Source: Sphingosinicella humi (GTDB taxonomy: Bacteria; Pseudomonadota; Alphaproteobacteria; Sphingomonadales; Sphingomonadaceae). Taken from it: a stretch of 64,000 nt of DNA. Position 1 is the first letter of the stretch; the number at the start of each line of letters is the position of its first letter. Where the stretch lies: NCBI RefSeq assembly GCF_003129465.1, contig NZ_QFFF01000002.1, forward strand, positions 1 to 64,000. Reading direction: 5' to 3'. The position numbers and the translations under genes were made by a program. Shown here in pieces: positions 51,161 to 60,800 of the stretch. A model generated the notes under the pieces. That model was not told the DNA's origin and did no database searches. It saw nothing but the letters and a program-made list of their open reading frames with translations.

Positions 51161-51595
51161 ATGCTCGTCGATTTCTATCACCTCACCGCCTCGCCCATCG
51201 AGCGAGTCCTCCCGCGCATCGGCGAGAAGCTGCTGGCGGATGGCGAAAGGCTGCTGATCGTGGCCGAGCCCAGCCTCCTCGGCCAACTCGACACCCACCT
51301 CTGGAGCTACGCCCGCGACTCCTTCCTGCCGCACGGCCGCCACGACGGTCCGGCGCCCGGCGAGCAGCCGATCCTCCTCTCGTCCGAACCGGAGGCGGCG
51401 AACGACGCCCGCAACATCGCCCTCGCCGACGGCCGCTGGCGAGACGAAGCTCTGACGTTCGAGCGCGCCTTCTACTTCTTCGACAGCGCCCATATCGAAG
51501 ACGCCCGCCAAAGCTGGCGCGCGCTCAAGGACAAGCCCGAAGCGGAGTGCCGCTATTGGAAGCAGGTCGACGGGAGGTGGGTGCAGGGACCTTGA
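51161..51595 (+). CDS. holC: DNA polymerase III chi subunit
   Basis: A 144-residue chi subunit, beginning MLVDFYHLTASPIE as in the family and containing LWSYARDSFLPHG and a C-terminal RYWKQVDGRW. Chi links the clamp loader to SSB at the replication fork. ATG 51161 fits the family N-terminus, but a GTG at 51134 with an AAAGGG site would add nine residues and is a real alternative. Confidence 0.92.
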   Translation: MLVDFYHLTASPIERVLPRIGEKLLADGERLLIVAEPSLLGQLDTHLWSYARDSFLPHGRHDGPAPGEQPILLSSEPEAANDARNIALADGRWRDEALTFERAFYFFDSAHIEDARQSWRALKDKPEAECRYWKQVDGRWVQGP

Positions 51596-51682
51596 GGTTG
51601 TCGATCTAGCTCCCTTGCGGTTTCGCGCATCGCCTCTTAGAGCGCGCCCATTCAATCCCGCATTAATGGAGCTTTGCCGGCC

Positions 51683-52105
51683 ATGGCGACCGAACGCACT
51701 TTCTCGATCATCAAACCCGACGCCACCCGGCGCAACCTGACCGGCGCGGTCACCAAGATGCTGGAGGATGCAGGCCTGCGCGTCGTCGCTTCCAAGCGTA
51801 TCCACATGACGCGTGAGCAGGCCGAAGGCTTCTACGCCGTCCACAAGGAGCGCCCCTTCTTCAACGATCTCGTCACCTTCATGATCTCCGGCCCGGTCGT
51901 CGTCCAGGTGCTGGAGGGCGAGAATGCGGTCGCGAAGAACCGCGAAGTGATGGGCGCCACCAACCCGGCCCAGGCCGACGAAGGCACGATCCGCAAGGTC
52001 CACGCCGAATCGATCGAGGCCAATACCGTCCACGGCTCCGACAGCCCGGAGAATGCGAAGATCGAAATCGACTTCTTCTTCAAGCCGGAAGAGATCGTCG
52101 GTTGA
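51683..52105 (+). CDS. ndk: Nucleoside diphosphate kinase
   Basis: A 140-residue enzyme that equalises nucleoside di- and triphosphates. It begins [14 protein letters not shown] and has the phospho-His in [11 protein letters not shown]. Length is standard. A strong terminator follows. The last codons and stop are part of a 15-base direct repeat. Confidence 0.97.
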   Translation: MATERTFSIIKPDATRRNLTGAVTKMLEDAGLRVVASKRIHMTREQAEGFYAVHKERPFFNDLVTFMISGPVVVQVLEGENAVAKNREVMGATNPAQADEGTIRKVHAESIEANTVHGSDSPENAKIEIDFFFKPEEIVG

Positions 52106-52156
52106 CGATCAGTCGGGGGGCTGATTGGCAAACGACGATTGGGTTGACGATCAGTC
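52100..52156. repeat. 15-bp direct repeat spanning the ndk stop codon
   Basis: GGTTGACGATCAGTC occurs at 52100-52114, covering the last ndk codon and stop, and again at 52142-52156 just before the terminator. It looks like a small local duplication. Confidence 0.6.
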
Positions 52157-52167
52157 ATCGGAACAAG

Positions 52168-52196
52168 GGCCCGGGCGGAAACGTCCGGGCCTTTTT
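52168..52196 (+). terminator. Rho-independent terminator after ndk
   Basis: A 10-bp stem GGCCCGGGCG/CGTCCGGGCC (one G-U pair) with a GAAA tetraloop, followed by TTTTT. It lies 62 bases after the ndk stop. Confidence 0.9.
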
Positions 52197-52203
52197 CTTG
52201 GTC

Positions 52204-52296
52204 GTCACCCCGGACTTGATCCGGGGTCTATGAACACCGCCGCATCTCGTCCTACACCACCTGTGATCATGGATGCCGGATCAAGTCCGGCATGAC
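52204..52296. repeat. Family A repeat with CTTGA-type loops
   Basis: The left arm GTCACCCCGGACTTGATCCGGGG and the right arm GCCGGATCAAGTCCGGCATGAC are inverted copies. Both arms carry the CTTGA loop rather than GAAA. It lies between the ndk terminator and the convergent anchored-protein gene. Confidence 0.72.
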
Positions 52297-52314
52297 GAGA
52301 TGGAGGCGAGTACG

Positions 52315-52944
52315 TCAACGCGACCGCGCCTTCCAGATCGCATCCAGGCGGGCTTGGGCGTCCTTCGGCCGGGCCCGTTCTATGAGCGCCAGCCCGCGTA
52401 GCTCTACGTCCGTGTCGAGGATGCCGCTGTCGAGGCGGTAACCTATGTCGTATAGAGCGGTGTCGCTATAGGTCTCGCCCTCGCTGACGAAACGGGTGGT
52501 GATCGCGACGGGAAGGCGGAGGTCGCCGGACGAGCCCCGGCGGTCCAGATCCTCCACCGCATCGTCTATCCAGCCGGCCTCGATCCGCGGCTCGATCACC
52601 GCGTCGATCGCACGTGCATCCAGCGCCGTCGGGAAGCGGATCGTGAGGCTCTGGATCACCTTGTCCGCTTCGGTCGGCGCGAGGGCCAAGGTGCGGGCGT
52701 CGCGGCTGGCGGCAGCCGTCAGCACCAAGCTCTGCGATCGTTCGGCCGCCGCCGCCTTCGCCACTGCTTCGTCGGCCTTCTCGGCGGCGCGCTCCGCCTC
52801 CGACGCTGTGCGCTCGCTATAGCTGTTCCAGAAGGTGAGGGCGGAGATGATCAGCGCCGCCACCGCCACCATCTCGCCCAATGTGATCCAGCGCCGGCGG
52901 ATGGCGGCGGCTTCGGCCTGGGCTTGGGTCTGCTTCTCGGGCAT
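52315..52944 (-). CDS. Membrane-anchored protein of unknown function
   Basis: A 209-residue protein. The N-terminus is Gln/Ala-rich, one helix (about 25-42, MVAVAALIISALTFW) anchors it, a coiled coil follows (about 45-75), and the remaining 130 residues look like a compact alpha/beta domain. Orientation is probably C-terminus outside. I do not recognise the family. It lies downstream of purN on the same strand, separated by a family B repeat. Confidence 0.75.
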   Translation of the reverse strand: MPEKQTQAQAEAAAIRRRWITLGEMVAVAALIISALTFWNSYSERTASEAERAAEKADEAVAKAAAAERSQSLVLTAAASRDARTLALAPTEADKVIQSLTIRFPTALDARAIDAVIEPRIEAGWIDDAVEDLDRRGSSGDLRLPVAITTRFVSEGETYSDTALYDIGYRLDSGILDTDVELRGLALIERARPKDAQARLDAIWKARSR

Positions 52945-52960
52945 GTTTCTCCCCTATTTG

Positions 52961-53035
52961 GTCATTGCGAGCGGAGCGAAGCAATCCAGACGCCACCGAG
53001 CTGGATTGCTTCGTCGCTTCGCTCCTCGCAATGAC
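52961..53035. repeat. Intergenic inverted repeat (family B)
   Basis: The arms GTCATTGCGAGCGGAGCGAAGC and CGCTTCGCTCCTCGCAATGAC are inverted copies, with AATCCAG/CTGGATT pairing inside. It is the second copy of the element at 28430-28514 and lies between purN and the anchored-protein gene. Confidence 0.75.
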
Positions 53036-53043
53036 GCATAGCT

Positions 53044-53982
53044 TCAGATTACATCCGCGAGCTTGCGCGGTGCGGCAAGGCGCCAGCTCTTCAGCAGCCA
53101 TTCGCTGACATGATCCCAGTCGACCTCGCCCTGGTCGAGCCGCAGCCCGATCCAGCCCGAGGGACCCAGATAAGCAGGACGAAAATAAAGGTCCGGCTCG
53201 GCCTCGATCAGCATCGCCTGCTCCTCGGCGCCGCTGGTCTTGACCAGCACGGCGGTGATGCCGTTGCCGTGATGATCCTCGCTGAAATAGGCGAACATCT
53301 TGCCGCCGGCGACGGTGAAGCCCGGGGTGCCGTGCGAGAGTTTCTCCTCGGCCGCGGGGAGGGCGAGGGCGAGTTCGCGCACCTTGTCCAGCAGCGCATC
53401 GGGCCGGGTCTCGCGGGTGACGAGGTCGGCGAGGATGCGGGGATAGAGCTGGTGCTCGGCGATCAGAACGCGGGCGGCGAGCGTCGCTGGCGTGTCGCCG
53501 TCCAGCACCGCGACCTCCGTCTGACCGAGCACGGGCCCGTCGTCGAGTTCCAGCGTGACGAGATGGACCGAGCAGCCCGCGACCCGGTCGCCTGCCTCCA
53601 GCGCGCGGGCATGGGTGTCGAGGCCCTTATATTTGGGCAGGAGCGAGGGGTGGATGTTGACCATCCGCCCGGCCCATTTCTCGACGAACTCGGCCGAGAG
53701 GATGCGCATATGGCCGGCGAGGGCGACATAGCGCACTCCCGCCGCTTCGAGCTCGCGGTTGAGGATTGCGTCATAGTCGGCGCGCTTCATGCCCTTGTGG
53801 CCGAGGGCGAAGGTCGAGATGCGCTCCGCTTGCGCGAGGGCGAGCCCCGGCGCGTCCGGATCGTTCGATGCGACCAGCGCGATCTCATAAGGGCAGTCCG
53901 GCTGCCGCGAGGCGTAGAGCAAAGCGGCCATGTTGGAGCCGCGCCCCGAGATGAGGACGCCGACCCGCGCCTTTTCAGCCAT
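53044..53982 (-). CDS. purN: Glycinamide ribonucleotide formyltransferase fused to an MmcQ/YjbR-like domain
   Basis: A 312-residue protein. Residues 1-193 are a complete PurN, with [10 protein letters not shown], catalytic N109 and H111 in [16 protein letters not shown], and D147 in ELDDGP; it formylates GAR in purine synthesis. Residues 197-312 match the MmcQ/YjbR (CyaY-like fold) family, with [14 protein letters not shown] and [12 protein letters not shown], which is usually a separate protein. The start overlaps the purM stop by 8 bases. The role of the extra domain is unknown. Confidence 0.94.
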   Translation of the reverse strand: MAEKARVGVLISGRGSNMAALLYASRQPDCPYEIALVASNDPDAPGLALAQAERISTFALGHKGMKRADYDAILNRELEAAGVRYVALAGHMRILSAEFVEKWAGRMVNIHPSLLPKYKGLDTHARALEAGDRVAGCSVHLVTLELDDGPVLGQTEVAVLDGDTPATLAARVLIAEHQLYPRILADLVTRETRPDALLDKVRELALALPAAEEKLSHGTPGFTVAGGKMFAYFSEDHHGNGITAVLVKTSGAEEQAMLIEAEPDLYFRPAYLGPSGWIGLRLDQGEVDWDHVSEWLLKSWRLAAPRKLADVI

Positions 53983-55081
53983 GGTGGGTCGCGGTCCAGG
54001 CGGCGCGGGCGCTCCAAGCCTCGTCCGAGCCCGACACGGTGCAGCCTTTTTCGCCCGCCTCGATCCGGCCGATCCGGAACACCGTCTCGCCGGCCGCTTC
54101 CAACTCCTCGGTCACCGCGTCGGCCGCGTCCGGAGCCACCACCAGCGCCATGCCGATGCCGCAGTTGAAGGTCCGCGCCATCTCGCCGGGCTCGATATTG
54201 CCCTGCGCCTGGAGGAAGGCCATCAGCCGCGGCTGCGGCCAGGCGTCGGCGTCGACGAAGGCGTGCAGGCCCTCGGGCAGCACGCGGGGGATATTCTCGA
54301 GCAGGCCGCCGCCGGTGATATGGGCGAGGGCGTGGATGCGGCCCGAGCGGACGACCGGCAGCAGTGATTTCACGTAGATTCGCGTCGGCTCCAGCAAGGT
54401 TTCGATCAGCAGCCGGTCCTGGTCGAACAGGGCAGGGCGGTCGAGCTTCCAGCCCTTGTCGGCCGCGAGGCGGCGGACCAGCGAGAAACCGTTCGAATGG
54501 ACGCCGGAGGAGGCGAGGCCGAGGATAAGGTCGCCCGCCTGCACCTTGTCGCCGGTCAGGGCCTCGCCGCGCTCCACCGCGCCGACGCAGAAGCCGGCGA
54601 GGTCATAGTCGCCCTCGGCATACATGCCCGGCATCTCGGCCGTCTCCCCGCCGATGAGGGCGCAGCCAGCCTGGCGGCAGCCCTCGGCGATGCCGGCAAT
54701 GACGGCTTCGGCGACGCCGCCCTCGAGCTTCCCGGTGGCGAAATAGTCGAGGAAGAAGAGCGGCTCGGCGCCCTGGACGATGAGGTCGTTGACGCACATG
54801 GCGACGAGATCGATGCCGACGCCGTCGTGGCGGCCGCTGTCGATGGCCAGCTTCAGCTTGGTGCCGACGCCGTCATTGGCGGCGACCAGCAGCGGGTCCG
54901 TGTAGCCCGCGGCCTTCAGATCGAAGAAGCCGCCGAATCCGCCGAGCGACGCGTCCGCTCCGGGGCGTGCCGTCGATTTCGCCAGCGGGCCGATCGCCTT
55001 CACCAGCGCGTTGCCCGCCGCGATGGAGACGCCCGCCTTGGCGTAGGTGTATGACTCAGTCTGTTCGTCGATTTCGCTCAT
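53975..55081 (-). CDS. purM: Phosphoribosylformylglycinamidine cyclo-ligase
   Basis: A 368-residue AIR synthase, the purine step after FGAM synthase. It shows [15 protein letters not shown] near the start, the signature [10 protein letters not shown], and [11 protein letters not shown]. It is coupled to purN and diverges from the DUF2066 gene across 61 bases. Confidence 0.96.
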   Translation of the reverse strand: MSEIDEQTESYTYAKAGVSIAAGNALVKAIGPLAKSTARPGADASLGGFGGFFDLKAAGYTDPLLVAANDGVGTKLKLAIDSGRHDGVGIDLVAMCVNDLIVQGAEPLFFLDYFATGKLEGGVAEAVIAGIAEGCRQAGCALIGGETAEMPGMYAEGDYDLAGFCVGAVERGEALTGDKVQAGDLILGLASSGVHSNGFSLVRRLAADKGWKLDRPALFDQDRLLIETLLEPTRIYVKSLLPVVRSGRIHALAHITGGGLLENIPRVLPEGLHAFVDADAWPQPRLMAFLQAQGNIEPGEMARTFNCGIGMALVVAPDAADAVTEELEAAGETVFRIGRIEAGEKGCTVSGSDEAWSARAAWTATHHG

Positions 55082-55142
55082 ATCAGCGCGCCTAGCGACA
55101 ACAGGCTTGGATTTCCACGATCAACTCGCCAAAAGGCGGCTT

Positions 55143-56384
55143 GTGAAGCTTTTCAGACGTCGAGCCCCCCTCATCCTGATGGCCGGCGCCCTTGCCATGG
55201 CGGGGGGCGGAGCCCTTTACGCGCAGCTGGAAGGCGCCGAGCGCGGCGTGCCGCCGATCGACAGCTCCAGCACGCTGGAAGTGACCGGGATCGAGGTCGA
55301 CGCGAACGGCAAGACCTCCGAGGAGGCCCGGCTTGCCGGATGGCGGCAGGCGCAGAGGCTCGGCTGGGCCGCGCTCTGGGCGAAGAGCAACGGGCGTCCC
55401 GCCTCGCAAGCACCGGCGCTTACCGACGCCGTACTCAACACCATCGTCGCCGGCATCGTCGTCGAGCAGGAGCAGATCGGTCCCAACCGCTACATCGCCC
55501 AGCTCGGCGTTCTGTTCGACCGTTCCCGCGCCGGGCAGATGCTAGGCGGCGCTCAAGGCCCCACGCGACGTTCGGCGCCGATGCTGGTCATTCCGGTCCT
55601 GCAGACGGGCTCCGGCGCCTACAGCTTCGAGTTCCAGAACGAATGGCAGAAGGCCTGGGCTCGCTTCCGCACCGGCGGCAGCGCCATCGACTATTTGCGC
55701 CCGACCGGCCTCGGGGTCGATCCGCTCCTCCTCAACGCCGCCCAGACGCACCGGCCCGGCCGCGCCTGGTGGCGCATGATCCTCGATTCCTATGGCGCTG
55801 CCGACGTGATCGTGCCCGAGGTTCATCTGAAGCGGCTCTATCCGGGCGGGCCCGCCATCGGCACCTTCACGGTTCGCTTCGGTCCCGACAATGTGGTCCT
55901 CGACCGCTTCACCTTGCGGGCCGAGAATAGCGGCGCCATTCCGCGCCTGCTCGACGAGGGCGTGCGCCGGATCGACCAGTCTTATACCCGCGCCCTGATG
56001 GCCGGCATGCTGACTCCCGACCCGTCGCTGATCGTCGAGGAGCCGGACATCGCGGCCGACCTGGCCGAGCAGATCGAGGCGGCGGGGGAGGCCTTCTCCA
56101 CGCCGACCACGACGGCGCCGGTCCCGACCGGGGTCGCCACCAGCTTCAACATCCAGGTCGATACGCCGACCGCTGCGGCAGTGAGCCAGGCCGAGCTGTC
56201 GGTGAGCCGCATCAACGGCGTCACCTCCGCGCTCACGACCAGCCTGGCGCTCGGCGGCACTTCCGTCATGCGCGTCACCTTCGTCGGCGATTCGGCGTCG
56301 CTCCAGGCCGCGCTCCAGGCGCAGGGCTGGCAGGTGCAGGGCTCGGGCACCACGCTCCGAATCTCCCGCCCCGGTGGGCAATAG
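55143..56384 (+). CDS. Exported DUF2066 protein
   Basis: About 413 residues from a GTG at 55143, which starts a signal peptide ending in GGALYAQ; the open frame up to 55047 lies in the divergent promoter region. Residues about 40-250 fit the DUF2066 domain, and the C-terminal 100 residues contain a Thr/Pro-rich linker and a small domain. Function unknown; it is regularly next to the HdaA-like gene in this group. Its stop lies just before or inside the start of that gene. Confidence 0.83.
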   Translation: MKLFRRRAPLILMAGALAMAGGGALYAQLEGAERGVPPIDSSSTLEVTGIEVDANGKTSEEARLAGWRQAQRLGWAALWAKSNGRPASQAPALTDAVLNTIVAGIVVEQEQIGPNRYIAQLGVLFDRSRAGQMLGGAQGPTRRSAPMLVIPVLQTGSGAYSFEFQNEWQKAWARFRTGGSAIDYLRPTGLGVDPLLLNAAQTHRPGRAWWRMILDSYGAADVIVPEVHLKRLYPGGPAIGTFTVRFGPDNVVLDRFTLRAENSGAIPRLLDEGVRRIDQSYTRALMAGMLTPDPSLIVEEPDIAADLAEQIEAAGEAFSTPTTTAPVPTGVATSFNIQVDTPTAAAVSQAELSVSRINGVTSALTTSLALGGTSVMRVTFVGDSASLQAALQAQGWQVQGSGTTLRISRPGGQ

Positions 56385-56391
56385 GCTGGAC

Positions 56392-57012
56392 GTGGCCCAG
56401 ATCGCGCTACCGCTCGACTGGCCGGTGGCGGACCGCGACGAGGATTTCCTCGTCTCCGACGCCAATCGCGCCGCCTTCGACCATTTCAAGCGCTGGTCGC
56501 TGTGGCCGGTCATGGCGACGATCCTCACCGGTCCCCGCAAGTCGGGGCGAAGCCTGCTCGGCCGAATCTTCGTGCGCAAGACCGGCGGCCGGCTGTTCGA
56601 CGACGCCGAGGATCATGAGGAAGAGTCGCTGTTCCACGCCTGGAACGAGGCGCAGGAGCGCCGCAAGCCTCTGCTCGTCATCGCCGACGCGCCGCCGCCC
56701 GCCTGGGAGATCAAGCTTCCCGACCTCAAGTCGCGCCTCGCCGCCACTCCGCACGTGCACATCGAGGAGCCGGACGACGCGCTGCTCGGCGACCTGATCG
56801 TCAAGCTGCTCGCCGACCGCGGAGTCGCCGCCCCGCCGGAGCTGCCGGAATATCTGATCCCGAGGATCGAACGCAGCTATGTCGCCGTTCAGCGGGTGGT
56901 CGAGAGCCTCGACCGGGTAATGCTTTTGCAACATAGGCGTATGACGGTGCCGATGGCCCGTCGCGCCCTGGTCGAGTCGGGCCTGATCAAGCGAGCGAAG
57001 AGCCGAGCCTAG
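56392..57012 (+). CDS. HdaA/DnaA-homologous replication regulator
   Basis: About 206 residues from GTG 56392 ([10 protein letters not shown]); GTG 56374 is an alternative. It is a short AAA+ protein of the Hda family that, with the sliding clamp, promotes ATP hydrolysis by DnaA; QIALPL at the start is the expected clamp-binding motif. The Walker A region reads GPRKSGRS, with Arg where Lys is normal, so ATP binding may be altered. [16 protein letters not shown] is the sensor-2 region. ppk1 starts 2 bases after its stop. Confidence 0.88.
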   Translation: MAQIALPLDWPVADRDEDFLVSDANRAAFDHFKRWSLWPVMATILTGPRKSGRSLLGRIFVRKTGGRLFDDAEDHEEESLFHAWNEAQERRKPLLVIADAPPPAWEIKLPDLKSRLAATPHVHIEEPDDALLGDLIVKLLADRGVAAPPELPEYLIPRIERSYVAVQRVVESLDRVMLLQHRRMTVPMARRALVESGLIKRAKSRA

Positions 57013-57014
57013 AC

Positions 57015-59186
57015 ATGGAAAAACCCGCGGCCTCACCCGCCAACGATCTCGGTCCCGGCAGCGGCGCCGGCGGCGAAGCGCGCGAGCGTTATTTCAACCG
57101 CGAGCTCTCCTGGCTCGCTTTCAACCGGCGCGTGCTGGAGGAGGCGAGCAACCCCGCCCATCCCTTGCTGGAGCGGCTGCGATTCCTCTCCATCTCCGGC
57201 AACAATCTCGATGAATTCTTCATGGTGCGCGTCGCCGGCCTGAAGGGCCAGCAGCTGCTCAACGTCGAGGAGCATTCGGCCGACGGCCTCACTCCGGCGC
57301 AGCAGTTGAGCGCGATCGGCGAGGAGGCGAATCGTCTCACCGCCGCCCAGCAGGATGTCTGGCGCACCCTTCGCAAGGCGCTCGCGGAAGCCGGAATCGA
57401 GGTCATCAGCAGCCGCGCCGAACTGGAGCCGGAAGCGGTGGAATGGCTCGACCGCTTTTTCACCGAGCAGATCTTCCCGGTCCTCACGCCCCAGGCGATC
57501 GACCCGGCCCATCCGTTCCCGTTCATCCCTAACACCGGCTTCTCGCTGGTCTTCGATCTGAAGCGGCGTTCCGACGGCGAACCGATCCGCGAGCTGCTGA
57601 TGGTGCCCTCGACCCTGCAGCGCTTCGTCAGATTGCCCGGGGAGGCGGCGCGCTATGTGCCCGTCGAATCGCTCATCCGCCGCCATATCTCGACGCTGTT
57701 CCCCGACTACGACCTGCTTGGCGGCGGCGCTTTTCGCATCATCCGCGACAGCGACATTGAAGTGGAGGAGGAGGCCGAGGACCTCGTCCGCTTCTTCCGC
57801 AGCGCCATCAAGCGCCGCCGCCGCGGCCGCGTCATCCGCCTCGAGCTGGAGGAGGACATTCCCGACGGCCTTGAACTGGTCGTGCGCGAGGGCCTGGGCG
57901 CGGGCGAGGCGCTGATCTTCGAATCGACGGGATTCCTCGGCATCGCCGATCTCCAGGCGCTGGTCGAGGAGGACCGGCCCGACCTCAAATTCCCGCCCTT
58001 CTCGCCGCGCTTTCCGGAACGGATACGGGAGCATGGCGGGGATTGCTTCGCCGCGATCCGCGCCAAGGACATCGTCGTCCATCACCCTTATGAAAGCTTC
58101 GACGTCGTCATAGCCTTCCTGCGCCAGGCCGCCGAGGACCCGGACGTGGTGGCGATCAAGCAGACGCTCTACCGCGCCGGCAAGCAGTCCGCGATCATCC
58201 GGGCCCTGATCGACGCGGCCGAGGCGGGGAAGTCCGTTACCGCCGTGGTCGAACTGAAGGCCCGCTTCGACGAGGAGCAGAACCTGCTGTGGGCGAACGC
58301 GCTCGAGCGGGCGGGGGTGCAGGTCGTCTACGGCTTCATCGACTGGAAGACCCACGCCAAGACGTCGATGGTCGTGCGCCGCGAGGAGACGGGCTACCGC
58401 ACCTACTGTCACCTCGGCACCGGCAATTACCATCCGGTGACGGCGCGGATCTATACCGACCTCAGCTTCTTCACGGCCGATCCCCGCATCGGCCGTGACG
58501 TGGCGCAGCTGTTCAACTACATCACCGGCTATGTCGAGCCGCGCGGGCTTGAGTTGCTCACCCTTTCGCCGCACGGCCTCCGGGACGAGCTTTGCCGGCT
58601 CATCGACGCGGAGATCGTCCATGTGAGGGCGGGACGGCGGGGCGTGGTCTGGGCGAAGATGAACTCCCTCGTCGACCCGGCGCTTATCGACAAGCTCTAC
58701 GAGGCCAGTGGCGCCGGCGTGCAGGTGGAGTTGGTCGTGCGCGGCATTTGTTGCCTGCGGCCGGGGGTTCCGGGCCTGTCCGACAATATCCGGGTGAAAT
58801 CGATCGTCGGCCGCTTCCTGGAGCACAGCCGCATCTGGTGCTTCGGCAATGGCGAGACGCTGCCCAATCGCGAGGCCGGCGTCTATGTGAGCTCGGCCGA
58901 CTGGATGCCCCGCAACTTCGACCGCCGCGTCGAATATATGCTGAAGATCGAGAATCCCACGGTGCACGCCCAGATCCTCGATCAGGTCATGGTCGCCAAC
59001 CTCATCGACAATGAGCAAAGCTGGCGGCTACGCCCCGATGGAAGCTATGAACGAATCTCCGCTGGCGACGACAAGCCTTTCAACCTTCACCACTATTTCA
59101 TGACCAATCCATCGCTCTCCGGCCGCGGGGCGGCCCTTCGCGGCGGCGGCGCCGTTCCCAAACTGCGCTTCCGGCGCGCCCGCTGA
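57015..59186 (+). CDS. ppk1: Polyphosphate kinase 1
   Basis: A 723-residue enzyme that makes polyphosphate from ATP. It has the N-terminal [17 protein letters not shown], the catalytic His in [22 protein letters not shown] and the C-terminal phospholipase-D-like domain with [10 protein letters not shown]. It is next to ppx, so synthesis and breakdown of polyphosphate are encoded together. Confidence 0.97.
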   Translation: MEKPAASPANDLGPGSGAGGEARERYFNRELSWLAFNRRVLEEASNPAHPLLERLRFLSISGNNLDEFFMVRVAGLKGQQLLNVEEHSADGLTPAQQLSAIGEEANRLTAAQQDVWRTLRKALAEAGIEVISSRAELEPEAVEWLDRFFTEQIFPVLTPQAIDPAHPFPFIPNTGFSLVFDLKRRSDGEPIRELLMVPSTLQRFVRLPGEAARYVPVESLIRRHISTLFPDYDLLGGGAFRIIRDSDIEVEEEAEDLVRFFRSAIKRRRRGRVIRLELEEDIPDGLELVVREGLGAGEALIFESTGFLGIADLQALVEEDRPDLKFPPFSPRFPERIREHGGDCFAAIRAKDIVVHHPYESFDVVIAFLRQAAEDPDVVAIKQTLYRAGKQSAIIRALIDAAEAGKSVTAVVELKARFDEEQNLLWANALERAGVQVVYGFIDWKTHAKTSMVVRREETGYRTYCHLGTGNYHPVTARIYTDLSFFTADPRIGRDVAQLFNYITGYVEPRGLELLTLSPHGLRDELCRLIDAEIVHVRAGRRGVVWAKMNSLVDPALIDKLYEASGAGVQVELVVRGICCLRPGVPGLSDNIRVKSIVGRFLEHSRIWCFGNGETLPNREAGVYVSSADWMPRNFDRRVEYMLKIENPTVHAQILDQVMVANLIDNEQSWRLRPDGSYERISAGDDKPFNLHHYFMTNPSLSGRGAALRGGGAVPKLRFRRAR

Positions 59187-59200
59187 GCCGCACATCCGGG

Positions 59201-60658
59201 ATGCAGAAGCCGATCGCCATCGTCGACATCGGGTCGAACTCGGTCCGACTGGTCGTCTACTCCGGCGCGACCCGAAGCCCGTCGGTCATCTTCAACGAGA
59301 AGGTGATGGCGGGGCTTGGGAGGGGCGTCGTGACCGACGGCGCGCTGGCCGAGGAGGACCAGGAACGGGCGCTCGAGGCGCTCGCCCGCTTCCGCATCCT
59401 GAGCAAGCAGATGGGCGCGCGGCGGGTGCGCGCGGTGGCGACGGCGGCGGTGCGCGACGCCTCCAACGGCGCCACCTTTCTGGAAAGGGTGCGCAAGCTC
59501 GGCTTCGATCCGGAGATCCTGCCGGGCGACCAGGAAGGCTATATGGCGGGGCAGGGGGTCCTTTCCGGAATCCCCGGCGCCGACGGGCTGGTCGGCGATC
59601 TGGGCGGCGGCAGCCTCGAACTGGTCGATATCGCCGATGGCGAGGTGGGAAAGAGCGCGTCGCTCCCGTTCGGCGTATTGCGCCTTGCCCCCCTGATCGA
59701 GCGGGGCCGGTCGGTCCTGGTCAAACAGATCACGCAAGCCCTCGACGGCCGTGGTCTTCGCAAGCGCGCCGAGGGGCGACCCTTCTATCTGGTCGGCGGC
59801 TCCTGGCGCGCGCTGGCGCGGATCGACATGCTGCTCGTCGACTATCCGCTCCCCATCCTCCACCAATATCGCCTGGCGCCAGCCCGGCTGAAGGCGCTCG
59901 GCGAAGGCATGGCAGGCCTCGACATCGCCGTGCTGAAGCGGCTGCCGTCCTTTTCCATGACCCGCTGGCAGACCTTGCCGGACGCTCTCCGGCTCCTCCA
60001 GATTCTCGTCGACGAGCTTCGGCCGAGCGAGCTCATCGTCTCAAGCTTCGGCATCCGCGAGGGGCTGCTGTTCGACGCGCTTGATGGCGAGCATCAACTC
60101 CGCGATCCGCTGATCGACGCGGCCCGCGAAGTGGGCGAGGACCTCGGTCGCTTCCCCGGCCACGGCACGCTGCTCGACCGCTGGATCGCGCCGATCTTCG
60201 ACGACGATCCCGACGCGGCCCGCCTGCGCCTCGCCGCCTGCCTGCTGAGCGACATCGCCTGGCAGGCCCATCCCGACTTCCGCGCCGAACGCGGCGTCGA
60301 CATGGCGCTTTACGGCAATTGGGTGGGCATAGACGGGCCGGGACGGGTGATGCTCGCCCAGGCGCTGTTCAGCCATTTCGGCGGCGGCAAGAGCTTCTCT
60401 TCGCTCGACGTCGCCCGGCTCTGCACCAAAGAGGAACTGGCGCGCGCCGCCCTTTGGGGCCTCGCCATGCGCCTGGGGCAGCGGCTCAGCGGGGGCGTCG
60501 CCGCCAGCCTGGAGCGCAGCCGGCTCACCCGAAGCAATGGTGCGCTGCGGCTCGAGCTGCAAAAGCGGGACGCGGCTCTCTATGGCGAAGCGGTGGAGAA
60601 GCGTTTCAAGGCGCTAGCCACGGCAATGGGTTGCTCGGCGGAGATGGTGGCGATCTGA
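59201..60658 (+). CDS. ppx: Exopolyphosphatase
   Basis: A 485-residue Ppx/GppA enzyme with the phosphate loops DIGSNSVRLVVYSG and GDLGGGSLELVD, and a C-terminal HD-like helical domain from about residue 310. It removes phosphate from polyphosphate ends and may also hydrolyse pppGpp. It starts 14 bases after ppk1. Confidence 0.95.
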   Translation: MQKPIAIVDIGSNSVRLVVYSGATRSPSVIFNEKVMAGLGRGVVTDGALAEEDQERALEALARFRILSKQMGARRVRAVATAAVRDASNGATFLERVRKLGFDPEILPGDQEGYMAGQGVLSGIPGADGLVGDLGGGSLELVDIADGEVGKSASLPFGVLRLAPLIERGRSVLVKQITQALDGRGLRKRAEGRPFYLVGGSWRALARIDMLLVDYPLPILHQYRLAPARLKALGEGMAGLDIAVLKRLPSFSMTRWQTLPDALRLLQILVDELRPSELIVSSFGIREGLLFDALDGEHQLRDPLIDAAREVGEDLGRFPGHGTLLDRWIAPIFDDDPDAARLRLAACLLSDIAWQAHPDFRAERGVDMALYGNWVGIDGPGRVMLAQALFSHFGGGKSFSSLDVARLCTKEELARAALWGLAMRLGQRLSGGVAASLERSRLTRSNGALRLELQKRDAALYGEAVEKRFKALATAMGCSAEMVAI

Positions 60659-60684
60659 CGCCATTCGTCATTCCAGCGCCTTTC

Positions 60685-60792
60685 GTCATTCCGGCGAAAG
60701 CCGGAAACCAAGAACACCGCCCCTTGGATCAAAGCTTCAGACTCGTCCCACGACCGCCCGTGTTCTTAAGTCCCGGCTTTCGCCGGGATGAC
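60685..60792. repeat. Intergenic double-hairpin repeat (family A)
   Basis: The left arm GTCATTCCGGCGAAAGCCGG and the right arm CCCGGCTTTCGCCGGGATGAC are inverted copies. An extra GTCATTCC lies 18 bases before the left arm, as at 51028. It separates convergent ppx and the inhibitor gene. Confidence 0.75.
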
Positions 60793-60800
60793 GCTGCGGC

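Noticed and set aside
53044-53982. PurN and a separate YjbR gene split by a missed stop
   Set aside because: There is a single continuous frame with no start or ribosome site near the join, so a fusion is the simpler reading.
57033-59018. 661-codon open frame antisense to ppk1
   Set aside because: The plus strand encodes unmistakable polyphosphate kinase; the antisense product has no family features.
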